Assembly: GCF_004310285.1 (NCBI RefSeq)
Contig: NZ_SISF01000023.1
Span: 248,001-312,000, forward strand
From: Agrobacterium cavarae
GTDB taxonomy: Bacteria; Pseudomonadota; Alphaproteobacteria; Rhizobiales; Rhizobiaceae
Length of the DNA stretch: 64,000 bases
Direction of reading: 5' to 3'
Part shown: piece by piece, positions 27,113 to 38,023 of the stretch
How positions within the stretch are numbered: position 1 is the first letter of the stretch
Layout of the letters: each line of letters opens with the position of its first letter
Notes under the pieces: generated by a model
Databases searched by the model: none
Told to the model about the DNA's origin: nothing
Seen by the model: only the letters and a program-made list of their open reading frames with translations
Translations under genes and position numbers: made by a program

Positions 27113-30042
27113 TACACATCCTCCGCTTTGGCGGCGTCGGGTGTGCGTACCTTGTAGTTACGCAGTGATTGGTGCGCCAGTGCTATCAAAATCAGAACCG
27201 TGGAGCCGACCACAAGCGAGAAGACCCCAAGATCGAAGAGTAGGGCAGACGCTGTCGGCATCTTCGCGATATAGGGGATCTCCGTATATTGGAAGTAGGA
27301 GGTCAGGAACGGATAGCCGAAATACCACGAGCCCATTCCGGTGGAGGCTGCCATCAACAGGCCGAAGCCCATCCAGCGCAACGGCAGGATGCGGATACGA
27401 TCTTCCGCCCAGCGGGTGCCGCCTGCCAGATATTGCATCAGGAAGGCAATCGCCATGGTGATGCCTGCGGCAAATCCACCGCCTGGAAGGTCATGACCGC
27501 GCATGAAGAGGAAGATCGAGAAGGTGATGACGACCGGGAACATCCACTGCATGATGACCGAGGGCACCAACAGATAGTCGCGCACCGTATCGCCCTTGCT
27601 GCGCTCGGGGCTTTCGGCATCGAAGGCGTTCTGGATCAACTGCTGCTCAGGCAGGCCGACGCTGTCCTGCGCTGGACGGAAACGACGCAGCAGGGCAAAG
27701 ACGGTCAGACCGACAATCGCCAGAACCGCGATCTCGCCCATCGTATCGAAGCCGCGGAAATCGACGAGGATCACGTTGACGACATTGGTGCCGCCGCCTT
27801 CGCTATAGGCCCGCTCAAGGAAGTAGTTGGCAATGGTGTTGGGCACAGGCAGCGTCATCACCGCATAGGCAATCACCGTCATACCAATGCCGCAGAAGAC
27901 GGCCAGCAGGAAGTCACGGCCACGACGAAGCTGCGCGGGCAGTTCGTTGTTGTTATCGACCTTCACCACGCGCTTCGGAAGCCAACGCAGGCCAAGCAGG
28001 ATCAGCACCAGCGTGACGATCTCGACGAGCAACTGCGTGATGGCGAGATCGGGCGCGGACAACCATACAAAGGTCAGGCAGGTGACGAGACCGGAAACAC
28101 CGAGCATGACCAGCGCGGCCAGCCGATGATACTTTGCCTGCCAGGCAGCACCCATGGCCGCAATCATCCCGATGCCCCATAGAACCGCAAAGATCGGGTC
28201 GAAGGAGGTAACTCTCGGAAGGGTGAGCGAGAACTGCGATGATACCAGCGGCGAGAATCCGGCGACGAGCGCGACGAAGATAAGGATACGCAGCTGCGGC
28301 TGTAACCGCCTGGTGCCAAGCGTGCTTTCCAGCCAGCGTGCCCATTTCCACGAGACGGTGACGATGATGCGCTCGAAGATACGCTGGCCTTTCAGGTGCC
28401 TGAAGATCGGCGGACCATCATCGCATTTGGAGAAGTAATCTCCAAGAAGCGCATAGATCGCGACGCCGCCGATCAGCGCAACGATACTCATGGTGAGCGG
28501 CAGGTTGAAACCATGCCAGATCGCCAGGCTGTAATAGGGCGTTTCTGGACCAAGAACCGATACCACGGCGGTGTGCAGGAAGGGGCCGACCGAAAGGCTC
28601 GGGACGATACCGACAATCAGGCAGGCGAGCACGAGAAACTCGATCGGAAAGCGCATCCAGCGCGGCGGCTCGTGCGGTTTCGGGTTTGGAAGGTCATGCG
28701 GCGGAGGCCCGAAGAACACCGTATGGATGAAGCGCAGTGAATAGGCCACCGCAAAGGCACCGGAAAGGGTTGCCACATAGGGAAGCGCCTTGTCGAGGAA
28801 CGAATCCGCATGGGTCTCGATCGCCTCGGCGAAGAACATTTCCTTGGAGAGAAAGCCGTTGAAGAGCGGCACGCCTGCCATGGCAGCACTTGCGGCCATG
28901 GCAAGGGTCGCAGTCGCCGGCAGATAGCGATAAAGCCCGCTCAATCGGCGCATATCGCGTGTGCCGGTCTCATGGTCGATGATCCCGGCCGCCATGAAAA
29001 GCGATGCCTTGAAGGTGGCGTGGTTTGCCATATGGAAGATCGCCGCCACGGCCGCCAGCGGACTTCCGAGGCTGAGCAGCGTGGTGATCAGACCGAGATG
29101 GCTGATGGTGGAATAGGCCAGAAGCCCCTTCAGGTCCTGCTGGAACATGGCGAAATAGGCGCCAAGCAGAAGTGTGGTCATGCCGGCAAAGCCGACGAGC
29201 AGGAACCACTCCTGCGTGCCCGCAAGCACCGGCCAGAACCTGGCCAGCAGGAAGACGCCTGCTTTCACCATGGTGGCGGAATGCAGATAGGCCGAAACCG
29301 GCGTTGGCGCCGCCATCGCATTGGGCAGCCAGAAATGGAAGGGGAACTGCGCGCTCTTGGTCAGTGCACCGATCAGGATCAGGACGAGGGCCGTGAGGTA
29401 AAGCGGGTGTGCTTTGACATTGGACGCCTCGGCAATGATGGCATCGAGATCGTAGCTTCCGGCGATGTGTCCCAAGACCAGAAGGCCAGCGAGAAGGCAA
29501 AAGCCCCCGATGCCCGTCACGGTCAAGGCCATGCGCGCACCATCGCGGGCCGCGGCATTGTTGTGCCAGTAGCCAATCAGCAGGAAGGAGAAAATGCTGG
29601 TCATCTCCCAGAAGATCGACAGCAGAATGACGTTGCCCGACAGCACGATGCCGAGCATCGACCCCATGAAGGCCAGAAGAAAAGCGAAGAAGCGCGGGAT
29701 CGGATCGTCTGCCGACATGTAATAGCGGGCATAGAGCACCACGAGAAAACCGATGCCGGTAATCAGCACCATGAACATCCACGCAAAACCATCCAGTCGG
29801 AGCGTGAAGTTCAGGCCAAGCTGCGGCAGCCATTCCACGTGATATTTGAGCACCTGGCCATTGGTGACGCTGGTGTAGAGGAGAATCGTCGAGATGAGAC
29901 CGAAAAGCGCAATGCCGCCCGCGACGGCTGCCGGCCCCCGGGCTGCGCCATTGCGCGGCATCATGGCAGTGCAAAGGCTGCCAATAAAGGGAAGAGCGAT
30001 CAAAATGGGGAGGATAACGTCAAGTCTCATAAAGGATGGCAA
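27112..30042 (-). CDS. phaAB: PhaAB/MrpAB fused antiporter subunit
   Basis: The 976-residue protein is the largest antiporter subunit. Residues 1 to about 800 are NuoL/MrpA-like with more than fifteen helices, including LTKSAQFPFHFWLPNAMAAP and the nearby HSATMVKAGVFLLAR segment. The last 150 or so residues are a MnhB domain (VVITFSIFLFMRGHDLPGGG). The A-B fusion is normal for rhizobia. Together with C to G it exchanges K+ or Na+ for protons; in Sinorhizobium the pha system is needed for K+ and pH adaptation. It is the first gene of the operon. Confidence 0.93.
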   Translation of the reverse strand: MPSFMRLDVILPILIALPFIGSLCTAMMPRNGAARGPAAVAGGIALFGLISTILLYTSVTNGQVLKYHVEWLPQLGLNFTLRLDGFAWMFMVLITGIGFLVVLYARYYMSADDPIPRFFAFLLAFMGSMLGIVLSGNVILLSIFWEMTSIFSFLLIGYWHNNAAARDGARMALTVTGIGGFCLLAGLLVLGHIAGSYDLDAIIAEASNVKAHPLYLTALVLILIGALTKSAQFPFHFWLPNAMAAPTPVSAYLHSATMVKAGVFLLARFWPVLAGTQEWFLLVGFAGMTTLLLGAYFAMFQQDLKGLLAYSTISHLGLITTLLSLGSPLAAVAAIFHMANHATFKASLFMAAGIIDHETGTRDMRRLSGLYRYLPATATLAMAASAAMAGVPLFNGFLSKEMFFAEAIETHADSFLDKALPYVATLSGAFAVAYSLRFIHTVFFGPPPHDLPNPKPHEPPRWMRFPIEFLVLACLIVGIVPSLSVGPFLHTAVVSVLGPETPYYSLAIWHGFNLPLTMSIVALIGGVAIYALLGDYFSKCDDGPPIFRHLKGQRIFERIIVTVSWKWARWLESTLGTRRLQPQLRILIFVALVAGFSPLVSSQFSLTLPRVTSFDPIFAVLWGIGMIAAMGAAWQAKYHRLAALVMLGVSGLVTCLTFVWLSAPDLAITQLLVEIVTLVLILLGLRWLPKRVVKVDNNNELPAQLRRGRDFLLAVFCGIGMTVIAYAVMTLPVPNTIANYFLERAYSEGGGTNVVNVILVDFRGFDTMGEIAVLAIVGLTVFALLRRFRPAQDSVGLPEQQLIQNAFDAESPERSKGDTVRDYLLVPSVIMQWMFPVVITFSIFLFMRGHDLPGGGFAAGITMAIAFLMQYLAGGTRWAEDRIRILPLRWMGFGLLMAASTGMGSWYFGYPFLTSYFQYTEIPYIAKMPTASALLFDLGVFSLVVGSTVLILIALAHQSLRNYKVRTPDAAKAEDV

Positions 30043-30124
30043 TTTTCTCTGGCGTTAAAATATTCCGTGGCTGTTTCCACCAGAGATGCCAATCCTTCCA
30101 ACAAAGAAACGGCAGTCCGGCGGA

Positions 30125-30514
30125 CTAGGAGAAGTCTTTTTGGGGAGGTCCACGCGGCGAAGCCACGCGGACGGGCTGAACCCGATGCAAAATCGATCGC
30201 GCCGGGTCGAACCCAATCTGGGCTCTGATGTATGCCGTTACCACCCCCGGAGCGGATAAAAATGCGTCAACAAAATCGTGAACGGGCAGTGTGTGGGCGT
30301 AGCGGCAAGGATTGAGGCCGGGCTGATCGAAAGAGCGTTCCAGAGTTGAGAAAGCCCGCTCTTCGCTGGAGAGGCAGGATCGTTCCAGTCGTTGCGGCTT
30401 GAGGGCGGGACTTGAATTTGCCAAGGCAGGCGTGCCGAAGAAAACCAGCATGCCGGCAACAAGAAGGTTGATCAACCTGACAGGATGGTGCGGAAGACCG
30501 CGATGTCGTCCCAT
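30125..30514 (-). CDS. Putative small secreted protein, unknown function
   Basis: The frame encodes about 129 residues with a plausible signal peptide: basic start (MGRHRGLPHHPVR), hydrophobic core (LINLLVAGMLVFF) and an ALA cleavage site. The mature part has two cysteines and no family I recognise. An AGGAGG lies upstream, though 13 or more bases from this ATG. Two other frames overlap it, but they lack protein-like character. It may be real; confidence is limited. Confidence 0.45.
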   Translation of the reverse strand: MGRHRGLPHHPVRLINLLVAGMLVFFGTPALANSSPALKPQRLERSCLSSEERAFSTLERSFDQPGLNPCRYAHTLPVHDFVDAFLSAPGVVTAYIRAQIGFDPARSILHRVQPVRVASPRGPPQKDFS

Positions 30515-31096
30515 CCATGGCAAAATCGTCACCTCCTACGTATGTGCGCCTCAGCTAAACCGTGTCGCGATCTTTCAGATATGCTCCCGCATTTTGTTTC
30601 AACGCGCGATGTCATCGCAAACCGCTCGACATTCGTGAGCGGCACGCTTTACAGCGCCATCGTGAAGCAAATATCATATTGATTATCTTAGGGTAATGGC
30701 GCAACGCTTGTCCAGCGCGCGAGGCCGAAAAAGATGAAAAACCGGCAACATATCCAAAACGCCGGAGGCAGGACCTGCTACAGGGCACGCTCTAATGCAA
30801 ATCAATGACAAATTTTAATAATCATGCCCTGAAATGAAGATTCTTAACTTTCAGGCAAGGAATTAACCATAAAGATTAGTCGTATTTCACGGCGAAATGG
30901 AGAGCGACTCTCCTTCCAGGCATGATGCCGCGCTGCCGTACCGGGTCGATCCGGTATTCCGTTTGGTTGCAGAAGGCTCAGCTAACGCTTGTGAGGCGTC
31001 CGTTACGGATGCCCATGTCGTGACATCCCTCAAGGATACTGGCGTTCTCTTAACCGTCATCTGCCGGTCTGGCCGGTAAAACATTGGGGACGTCAC
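30515..31096. other. Upstream region of the chemotaxis operon
   Basis: No convincing gene is present; a 60-codon frame from 30897 is not supported. The stretch 30660-30890 is locally AT-rich and should hold the promoter of the che operon. I could not assign -35/-10 boxes with confidence. Confidence 0.45.
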
Positions 31097-32704
31097 TTGG
31101 GGCAGGACCTGCCAACAGATCACTCGCGAAGGGCAACGGGCGGCAGCCTGGCTGGCCGGTTGCGTTTTGCTGGTCTTGATCAGGACCAGTGTGATCTGCT
31201 GCGCCGTTACCGCACCATGCTCGAGCCTCATCTGAAGGCAGGACTTCGCGACCTGATGGTGCGCTTCCAGTCCATGCCGGACTGTTCGCCATCCTTCGAG
31301 AGCGATCATCAGATCGAACGTCTGCACGACATGCAGACGGCGCACTGGTCGGTGCTGACCGATGCGCGGTTCGATGCGCTCTACGCCGAACGCGTCAAGG
31401 TTCTGTCCGACACCGAAAGCCGCATGGGCCTTGATCCGCGCTGGAGTGTGGCTGGTCGTGCGGTCGTGCTGGAAAATCTCCTCGCAGGCCTGATTGCGCA
31501 GCATCCGCCTCGCTCACTGCTGCCGGGTGCGCGCAAGCGCCATCAGGAATTGGCCGAGGCGGTCAAATCCGTCGTTCGGCTGGTGATGGTCGATACCGAG
31601 ATTGCCGTCTCCCTGCGCTTCAACGAACTGCGCATTCGCCACACACAAGAGCTTGCCCGTCAGCGCGAGAGCGATCAGGCAGAGGTCGTAACGCTCTTTG
31701 GCGACGCCCTCAACGCCTTCGCCGCCGGCGATCTGACAGCCCGCATCGCCGGCGAACTGCCGGAAGCCTACCGCGAGATCGCCGAAGCGTTCAACTCTGC
31801 CATGACGCGGATCGGTCATTCGATGGCCGCCACGCAAGAAAGCGTTCACAAGACGCAAACCGTCGCCGAGCGCATGTCGCGCGAAAATTCTGGCCTTGCC
31901 ACGGGCTCGACGGAACAGGCCCGTCGCCTCGGCGATGCCTCACAGCGCCTCGGCGCGGTCATCCACGACGTCCGTGATAGCAGTGACCGGATTTCGGCGG
32001 CCGAATCCGCAGTGTCGCAGGCACGCAATGCCGCCACCGAAAGCGGCATGGCGGTCGGCGAAGCGATCAGCGCCATGTCTGATATCGAGCAATCGGCAGA
32101 GCAGATCGGCCGCATCATCGGCTCCATCGACGAAATCGCCTTCCAGACCAATCTCCTGGCGCTGAATGCCGGCATTGAAGCCGCACGTGCGGGGGAAAGC
32201 GGACGCGGCTTCGCCGTCGTCGCGCAGGAAGTCCGGGCGCTGGCACAACGCTCCGCCGAAGCCGCACGGGAGATCAAGAACCTCGTCAACGGCACCAAGA
32301 CGCAAGTCGATGAAGGCGTGCGCATGGTCCATCGCACCCAGGAAGCCATCGAAGGTGTCGTGCGTCAGGTCTCTGGCATCAGCGACATGATCGGCGATGT
32401 CGCCCGCCGCACGGGTGAGCATTCCGGTCATCTCAACCACGTCTCCGTCGAACTGGAGGCCATCGGCACGGACGCGAATCGTGCCGCCGAGCGCCTGTCC
32501 TCATCGGCGAATGAGGCCGACGATCTTCACACCGTCATTCTCGAACTCGGCCGTACGGTGCGCGAGTTCCGCATCGCCCGCCAGGCTTATGCCGATGAGG
32601 TGATCGCGCCGGAGCCGAGAAGAGCCAATGCGACCGTCATGCGTCCCGAGCGCATGGATTACGGCCATGCGCAGCAACAATACAAACGCCAAGGAGTCAT
32701 TTGA
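31097..32704 (+). CDS. Soluble globin-type chemoreceptor (MCP)
   Basis: The 535-residue cytoplasmic receptor lacks membrane helices. Residues 20-165 look like a protoglobin sensor domain (HW near 83-84, FDALYAERV, then RMGLDPRW). The signalling domain contains the conserved hairpin tip [20 protein letters not shown]. In globin-coupled sensors a heme-ligating His sits two residues before the R of the R-[IM]-G-L motif; here that position is E108. The start is a TTG at 31097 with a GGGGA site 6 bases away; it is the only start that keeps the sensor whole. It heads the che operon, as IcpA does in Sinorhizobium, and overlaps cheS by one base. Confidence 0.9.
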   Translation: MGQDLPTDHSRRATGGSLAGRLRFAGLDQDQCDLLRRYRTMLEPHLKAGLRDLMVRFQSMPDCSPSFESDHQIERLHDMQTAHWSVLTDARFDALYAERVKVLSDTESRMGLDPRWSVAGRAVVLENLLAGLIAQHPPRSLLPGARKRHQELAEAVKSVVRLVMVDTEIAVSLRFNELRIRHTQELARQRESDQAEVVTLFGDALNAFAAGDLTARIAGELPEAYREIAEAFNSAMTRIGHSMAATQESVHKTQTVAERMSRENSGLATGSTEQARRLGDASQRLGAVIHDVRDSSDRISAAESAVSQARNAATESGMAVGEAISAMSDIEQSAEQIGRIIGSIDEIAFQTNLLALNAGIEAARAGESGRGFAVVAQEVRALAQRSAEAAREIKNLVNGTKTQVDEGVRMVHRTQEAIEGVVRQVSGISDMIGDVARRTGEHSGHLNHVSVELEAIGTDANRAAERLSSSANEADDLHTVILELGRTVREFRIARQAYADEVIAPEPRRANATVMRPERMDYGHAQQQYKRQGVI

Positions 32705-32997
32705 TGGCAGGCAGGACAGCAGCGCATTCGACACTGAAATTGTCACCTGTGCTGGACCTCAATCAAGCATCCGTCTTGCACGGAAAATTGAAAGAACTCA
32801 GAGGCAAGCCGGTTACGGTCGATGCCTCCGAGGTCGAGCGTGTCGGCGCACAATGCGTCCAGATATTGATGGCTGGCATCAAGGCCTGGGAGGCCGATGG
32901 CAAGCAATTCACATTTTCAAAGGCTTCTGAAGCCTTTGATAAAACCCTTAAACTGATCGGCGTTGATATCGGTCATATGCTCCCGAAGGAGATATAG
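32704..32997 (+). CDS. cheS: CheS, STAS-domain chemotaxis protein
   Basis: A 97-residue single-domain STAS protein. In Sinorhizobium meliloti the protein from this operon position binds CheA and speeds dephosphorylation of the phosphate-sink regulator CheY1. The core strands and helix are visible (VTVDASEVERVGAQCVQILM). ATG overlaps the receptor stop (TGATG). Confidence 0.85.
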   Translation: MAGRTAAHSTLKLSPVLDLNQASVLHGKLKELRGKPVTVDASEVERVGAQCVQILMAGIKAWEADGKQFTFSKASEAFDKTLKLIGVDIGHMLPKEI

Positions 32998-32999
32998 GA

Positions 33000-33365
33000 A
33001 TGAAGAAAAAAGTTCTCACAGTCGACGACTCCCGCACGATCCGCAACATGTTGCTGGTCACGCTCAACAATGCCGGTTTCGAAACCATTCAGGCCGAAGA
33101 CGGCGTCGAAGGTCTGGAAGTCCTGGAAGGTTGCAATCCCGACGTCATCGTCACGGATATCAACATGCCGCGCCTTGATGGTTTCGGTTTCATCGAGGGC
33201 GTTCGTCGCAACGAAAAGTACCGTGCCGTTCCAATCCTCGTTCTGACCACCGAAAGCGACGCCGAGAAGAAGAACCGTGCCCGCCAGGCTGGCGCGACCG
33301 GTTGGATCGTCAAGCCGTTCGACCCCGTAAAACTGATCGATGCCATTGAACGTGTAACTGCCTGA
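33000..33365 (+). CDS. cheY1: CheY1 response regulator
   Basis: A 121-residue single receiver domain with D9/D10, phosphoacceptor D53 (VIVTDINMPRLDG), LTTE and the switch Lys in WIVKPFDP. In the two-CheY rhizobial system CheY1 is the phosphate sink that drains CheA. It starts 2 bases after cheS. Confidence 0.93.
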   Translation: MKKKVLTVDDSRTIRNMLLVTLNNAGFETIQAEDGVEGLEVLEGCNPDVIVTDINMPRLDGFGFIEGVRRNEKYRAVPILVLTTESDAEKKNRARQAGATGWIVKPFDPVKLIDAIERVTA

Positions 33366-33381
33366 TACGGGATCATTCACG

Positions 33382-35658
33382 ATGGATATGAACGAAATCA
33401 AAGAAATCTTCTTCCAGGAGTGCGAGGAACAGCTCGCCGAACTGGAATCGGGACTTCTTAAACTGAATGACGGCGACCGCGACCCGGAAACCGTAAATGC
33501 CGTCTTTCGTGCCGTTCATTCCATCAAGGGTGGAGCCGGTGCGTTCGGTCTCGATGAACTGGTGGCTTTCGCGCACGTCTTCGAAACCACGCTCGATTGC
33601 GTTCGATCCAACAAGCTCGATCCTAATCAGGATGTCCTGAAAGTGATGCTGAAATCGGCGGATGTTCTCGCCGATTTGACGAATGCTTCCCGCGATGGCG
33701 GCAGCGTCGATGAAAGCCGCACCCGTGGTCTCGTCAAGGAACTGGAGGCTCTTGCCAACGGCGAGACGATCACGCCGTCCGCAGCAGAACCGGCAGCTCC
33801 CAAGCCGGCAGCCAAGGCAGCCGTCGTGCCCCCGCCGGCACCGGCGCCAGCGCCGACAGATGACAGCGGCTTCCAGCCGATCGCCTTCTCCTTTGGCGAT
33901 TTCGAGGACGCGGCCATTCCGCTCATGGAAGCGCCCACCTTCAATATCACCTTCAAGCCGTCGGCAGCCCTTTATTCCAAGGGCAATGAATCGGCCCTGT
34001 TGCTGCGTGATCTCGCCCGCATCGGTGAGATGAGCGTCAATTGCGATATGAGCACGCTGCCATCGCTTGACGAGATGAACCCGGAAGGCGCCTACTTCTT
34101 CTGGAAGATCGCGATCAAGACCGACAAGGGCGAAGAGGGCATCCGCTCCGTCTTCGAATTTGCCGAGTGGGATTGCGAACTCGACATCGTGATGGCCGAA
34201 GACGAAACCTCGGCCGATGAAGAACTGCCGATGATTCCGGTGCCCTTCGATCTTTCCGCGCTGGAAGACGATGTGCATGAGCCAGCGGTTCAGCCGGCCT
34301 CCATGGACGAGCCGGTTGTTGCAAAGGCTGTCGCCACCGCATCGGCTGCAACGGAAGTCACCCAGGCGGTGGCTGCTGCCGTCGAAAAGCGCGAGGCAGC
34401 GTCGCCTGCCGCTGCGGCAAACGCTGCCAATGCCGCCAACAACGCCAGCGCCGGGCAGACGATCCGCGTCGATCTCGACCGCGTCGACCGCCTGATCAAC
34501 CTGGTGGGCGAACTCGTTATCAACCAGGCGATGCTGTCGCAGAGCGTCATCGAAAACGATACGACGGGCACATCTGCCGTCAACATGGGTCTAGAAGAGC
34601 TTCAGCAACTGACGCGTGAGATCCAGGATAGCGTCATGGCCATCCGCGCGCAGCCAGTGAAGCCGGTCTTCCAGCGCATGTCGCGTATCGTCCGCGAAGT
34701 CGCCGACATGATCGGCAAGCAGATCCGCCTCATCACTGAAGGTGAAAACACCGAAGTGGATAAGACGGTCATCGATAAGCTGGCCGAGCCTCTGACCCAC
34801 ATGATCCGCAATGCCGTCGACCACGGCATCGAAACACCCGAAAAGCGCGAAGCCGCCGGCAAGAACCCGGAAGGTACCGTCAAGCTGACCGCCAAGCATC
34901 GTTCGGGCCGCATCCTGATCGAACTGCAGGACGATGGCGCCGGCATCAACCGCGAGCGCGTCCGCCAGAAGGCGATCGACAATGATCTGATCTCGGCAGA
35001 TGCCAATCTCACGGATGAGGAGATTGACAACCTGATCTTCGCACCGGGCTTCTCCACCGCCGACAAGATTTCGGACATCTCCGGTCGCGGCGTCGGCATG
35101 GACGTGGTCAAGCGCTCGATCCAGGCACTCGGTGGCCGCATCAGCATTTCGTCCCGCCCTGGCCTCGGCTCGACCTTCACCATGAGCCTTCCGCTGACGC
35201 TGGCCGTTCTCGACGGCATGGTGGTCACGGTTGCGGGCCAGACGCTTGTGGTGCCGTTGACGGCAATCGTCGAGACGCTACAGCCGGAAGCGCAGAATAT
35301 TCACTCCTTCGGCTCCAATCAGCGGCTGATCTCGATCCGCAACTCCTTCTGCCCGCTGGTGGATGTCGGTCGCATTCTCAACTTCCGTGCCACACAGGCC
35401 AACCCGGTCGATGGCGTGGCGCTTCTCGTGGAATCCGAAGGCGGCGGCCAGCGCGCCCTGATGGTCGATGCCATCCAGGGACAGCGTCAGGTGGTCATCA
35501 AATCCCTTGAAGCCAACTACACCCATGTTCCGGGCATCGCTGCCGCAACCATCCTTGGTGATGGCCGCGTAGCGCTGATCCTTGACGTGGATGCCGTGGT
35601 CGGCGCCTCGCGCGGCCAGTCCCTGAAACAAGAAATGTCGCTCGCGGCAACAGGCTGA
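33382..35658 (+). CDS. cheA: CheA chemotaxis histidine kinase
   Basis: The 758-residue kinase has an Hpt domain with phospho-His H46 (FRAVHSIKGGAGAFG), an Ala/Pro-rich linker, a middle CheY-binding region (about 215-290), a dimerisation domain (VDRVDRLINLVGELV), a catalytic domain with N box HMIRNAVDHGIE, G1 DDGAGI and G2 GRGVGMDVVK, and a C-terminal CheW-like domain for receptor coupling. It phosphorylates CheY1, CheY2 and CheB. No cheW is in this operon, as in Agrobacterium. Confidence 0.97.
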   Translation: MDMNEIKEIFFQECEEQLAELESGLLKLNDGDRDPETVNAVFRAVHSIKGGAGAFGLDELVAFAHVFETTLDCVRSNKLDPNQDVLKVMLKSADVLADLTNASRDGGSVDESRTRGLVKELEALANGETITPSAAEPAAPKPAAKAAVVPPPAPAPAPTDDSGFQPIAFSFGDFEDAAIPLMEAPTFNITFKPSAALYSKGNESALLLRDLARIGEMSVNCDMSTLPSLDEMNPEGAYFFWKIAIKTDKGEEGIRSVFEFAEWDCELDIVMAEDETSADEELPMIPVPFDLSALEDDVHEPAVQPASMDEPVVAKAVATASAATEVTQAVAAAVEKREAASPAAAANAANAANNASAGQTIRVDLDRVDRLINLVGELVINQAMLSQSVIENDTTGTSAVNMGLEELQQLTREIQDSVMAIRAQPVKPVFQRMSRIVREVADMIGKQIRLITEGENTEVDKTVIDKLAEPLTHMIRNAVDHGIETPEKREAAGKNPEGTVKLTAKHRSGRILIELQDDGAGINRERVRQKAIDNDLISADANLTDEEIDNLIFAPGFSTADKISDISGRGVGMDVVKRSIQALGGRISISSRPGLGSTFTMSLPLTLAVLDGMVVTVAGQTLVVPLTAIVETLQPEAQNIHSFGSNQRLISIRNSFCPLVDVGRILNFRATQANPVDGVALLVESEGGGQRALMVDAIQGQRQVVIKSLEANYTHVPGIAAATILGDGRVALILDVDAVVGASRGQSLKQEMSLAATG

Positions 35659-35672
35659 AAAGTTGGTGATGA

Positions 35673-36581
35673 ATGACAGCGCTTAAGTTCAACGAACAGC
35701 GTGGACCCCAGGATGAAGTGCTTGTCAGCGGCGAATACCCGCTGACGCGTCGCGACCTGGCGGATATCGCCGCAATGATCTACGCGGATGCCGGTATCTA
35801 TCTCAACGATACCAAGGCGTCGCTCGTCTATTCGCGCCTGTCCAAGCACATCCGTAATCTCGGCCTTTCCGGCTTCAAGGAATATTGCGCCCTGGTCTCC
35901 TCGGAGCAAGGTTCCGCCGCTCGCCGGGAAATGCTGTCGCATCTCACCACCAACTTCACCCGCTTCTTCCGCGAGAACCACCATTTCGATCACCTGCGCG
36001 ACGAGGTTCTGCCGGGCCTCATCGCACGGGCAAAGAGCGGCGGACGCGTTCGCATCTGGTCCGCAGCCTGCTCGGATGGCCAGGAGCCCTATTCGATCGC
36101 ACTGACCGTGCTCGGTCTCTTCCCGAACGCTACCGATTACGACTTCAAGATCCTGGCAACCGATATCGACCCGAAGATTCTCGCTCAGGCGAGAGCGGGT
36201 CTTTACGACGACGGTGCTCTCGAAACCGTATCGCCCGCCATGCGCAAGCAATGGTTCCAGGAAGTGGATGCCGGCGGACGCCGCAAGCACCAGATCAGCG
36301 ACAAGGTCAAGCGTCTGATCACCTTCAACGAGCTGAACCTGATGGCGCAGTGGCCGTTCAAGGGCGGCTTCGACGTGATCTTCTGCCGCAACGTGGTGAT
36401 CTATTTCGACGAGCCGACGCAGGTAAAGATTTGGTCGCGCTTTGCCGGTCTGCTGCCTCAGGGCGGTCACCTCTATATCGGTCACTCCGAACGCGTTTCC
36501 GGCGAAGCCAAGGAGCAGTTCGACAATACCGGCATCACCACCTACAAATACATCGGCAAGTCCGCCGGGAGGAGAGCATGA
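35673..36581 (+). CDS. cheR: CheR methyltransferase
   Basis: The 302-residue enzyme methylates receptor glutamates using S-adenosylmethionine. The SAM site ([16 protein letters not shown]), TNFTRFFRE and [14 protein letters not shown] are visible. It lies 14 bases after cheA and overlaps cheB by 4 bases. Confidence 0.95.
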   Translation: MTALKFNEQRGPQDEVLVSGEYPLTRRDLADIAAMIYADAGIYLNDTKASLVYSRLSKHIRNLGLSGFKEYCALVSSEQGSAARREMLSHLTTNFTRFFRENHHFDHLRDEVLPGLIARAKSGGRVRIWSAACSDGQEPYSIALTVLGLFPNATDYDFKILATDIDPKILAQARAGLYDDGALETVSPAMRKQWFQEVDAGGRRKHQISDKVKRLITFNELNLMAQWPFKGGFDVIFCRNVVIYFDEPTQVKIWSRFAGLLPQGGHLYIGHSERVSGEAKEQFDNTGITTYKYIGKSAGRRA

Positions 36582-37633
36582 GCATGCCCGCCCGCGTTCT
36601 CGTCGTCGATGATTCTCCCACCATGCGTGGCCTGATCTCCGCCGTCCTCCAATCCGACCCGGATGTCGAGGTCATCGGTCAGGCTGGCAACGCCATGGAA
36701 GCGCGCGCCGCGATCAAGGAACTCAATCCGGACGTCGTGACGCTGGATATCGAGATGCCCGAGATGAACGGGCTTGAGTTTCTCGACAAGATCATGCGCC
36801 TGCGCCCCATGCCAGTCATCATGGTTTCGACGCTGACCCATCGCGGCGCGGATGCCTCCCTCGCCGCGCTCGAAATCGGTGCCTTCGATTGCGTTGGCAA
36901 GCCGGTGCCGGGCGACGCGCAGCCCTTTCCCGATCTTGCGGAGAAGGTGAAGGCAGCGGCCCGCTCGCAGCACCGCACCTATCGCAGCGCCGTTACCGAA
37001 CGACCAGCCGCGCCGCAGCCGGTTGCGGTCACCAATTACAGCGTCGGTCGCAAGATCGTTGCCATTGGGTCGTCTACCGGTGGCGTGGAAGCGCTGATCG
37101 CCGTCTTGCAGAAGTTTCCGATCAATTGCCCGCCGACGGTGATCACCCAGCATATGCCGCCAACCTTCACCAAGAGCTTTGCCGAGCGCCTGAACCGGCT
37201 CTGCGCGCCCGTTGTGGAAGAGGCGACGGATGGCGCGCGGCTTCAGACCGGCAAGGTCTATCTCGCACCTGGTGGTGACCGGCATTTGCAGGTTGTTAAT
37301 CATGCCGCGCCATGCTGCAGACTGATCGAACGCGAGCCTGTTAATGGTCATCGGCCATCGGTAGACGTTCTGTTCGATTCAGTGGCCGAGCTTGCCGGTC
37401 GCAACGCCGTCGGCGCCATTCTGACCGGGATGGGACGTGACGGTGCAGCAGGTCTCTTGAAGATGCGCCATGCCGGTGCCCGCACTGTCGGACAGAACGA
37501 GAAAACCTGTGTGGTCTATGGAATGCCGCGTGTGGCTTACGAGCTTGGCGCGGTCGAACATCAACTTCCGCTGAACGCCATCGGCGAAGAAATTCTGAAA
37601 CTAACTGCCGCCCGAAAAGAAGGTTCTGATTAA
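36578..37633 (+). CDS. cheB: CheB methylesterase/deamidase
   Basis: The 351-residue protein starts at ATG 36578 inside the cheR stop. It has a receiver domain with D57 ([13 protein letters not shown]) and a methylesterase domain with the catalytic triad: Ser in GSSTGG, His in TQHMPP and Asp in GMGRDGA. Phosphorylated CheB removes methyl groups from receptors. cheY2 follows with no gap. Confidence 0.96.
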   Translation: MSMPARVLVVDDSPTMRGLISAVLQSDPDVEVIGQAGNAMEARAAIKELNPDVVTLDIEMPEMNGLEFLDKIMRLRPMPVIMVSTLTHRGADASLAALEIGAFDCVGKPVPGDAQPFPDLAEKVKAAARSQHRTYRSAVTERPAAPQPVAVTNYSVGRKIVAIGSSTGGVEALIAVLQKFPINCPPTVITQHMPPTFTKSFAERLNRLCAPVVEEATDGARLQTGKVYLAPGGDRHLQVVNHAAPCCRLIEREPVNGHRPSVDVLFDSVAELAGRNAVGAILTGMGRDGAAGLLKMRHAGARTVGQNEKTCVVYGMPRVAYELGAVEHQLPLNAIGEEILKLTAARKEGSD

Positions 37634-38023
37634 ATGTCTCTCGCAGAAAAGATAAAAGTGTTGATCGTTGACGATCAGGTCACCAGCCGCCTGCTGCTAA
37701 GTGATGCGCTCACGCAGCTTGGCTTCAAGCAAATCACTGCCGCCGGCGACGGTGAGCAGGGCATGAAGATCATGGAGCAACAGCCCCACCATCTGGTGAT
37801 CTCCGACTTCAACATGCCGAAGATGGATGGCCTCGGCTTCCTTCAGGCGGTTCGCACGAACCCGTCGACGAAGAAGGCCGCCTTCATCATTCTGACCGCG
37901 CAGGGAGACCGCGCTCTGGTGCAGAAAGCAGCCCAACTCGGCGCAAACAACGTGCTGGCCAAGCCGTTTTCGATCGACAAGATGAGGGCGGCTATTGAAG
38001 CCGTATTTGGATCGCTGAAATGA
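37634..38023 (+). CDS. cheY2: CheY2 motor-binding response regulator
   Basis: A 129-residue receiver domain with D13/D14, D58 ([12 protein letters not shown]) and Lys in VLAKPFS. In rhizobia CheY2 is the main motor regulator, slowing flagellar rotation when phosphorylated. It begins directly after the cheB stop. Confidence 0.93.
   Translation: MSLAEKIKVLIVDDQVTSRLLLSDALTQLGFKQITAAGDGEQGMKIMEQQPHHLVISDFNMPKMDGLGFLQAVRTNPSTKKAAFIILTAQGDRALVQKAAQLGANNVLAKPFSIDKMRAAIEAVFGSLK

Noticed and set aside
28810..30228. 472-codon plus-strand frame across phaAB
   Set aside because: Antisense shadow of a clear antiporter subunit; composition is not protein-like.
30267..30518. 83-codon minus-strand frame overlapping the putative secreted protein
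   Set aside because: Its ATG has the better-spaced AGGAGG, but the product is Ser/Arg/Cys/Pro-rich with no domain or signal peptide; the overlapping frame with a signal peptide is the better candidate.
30897..31079. 60-codon frame before the globin-type receptor
   Set aside because: It is out of frame with the receptor, lacks a ribosome site and ends before the receptor start; no sign of a real leader peptide.
36578..36592. Frameshift between cheR and cheB, suggested by a long shadow frame from 35885
   Set aside because: cheR ends normally at 36581 and cheB has its own ATG at 36578 with a GGAGAG site, a routine 4-base overlap.
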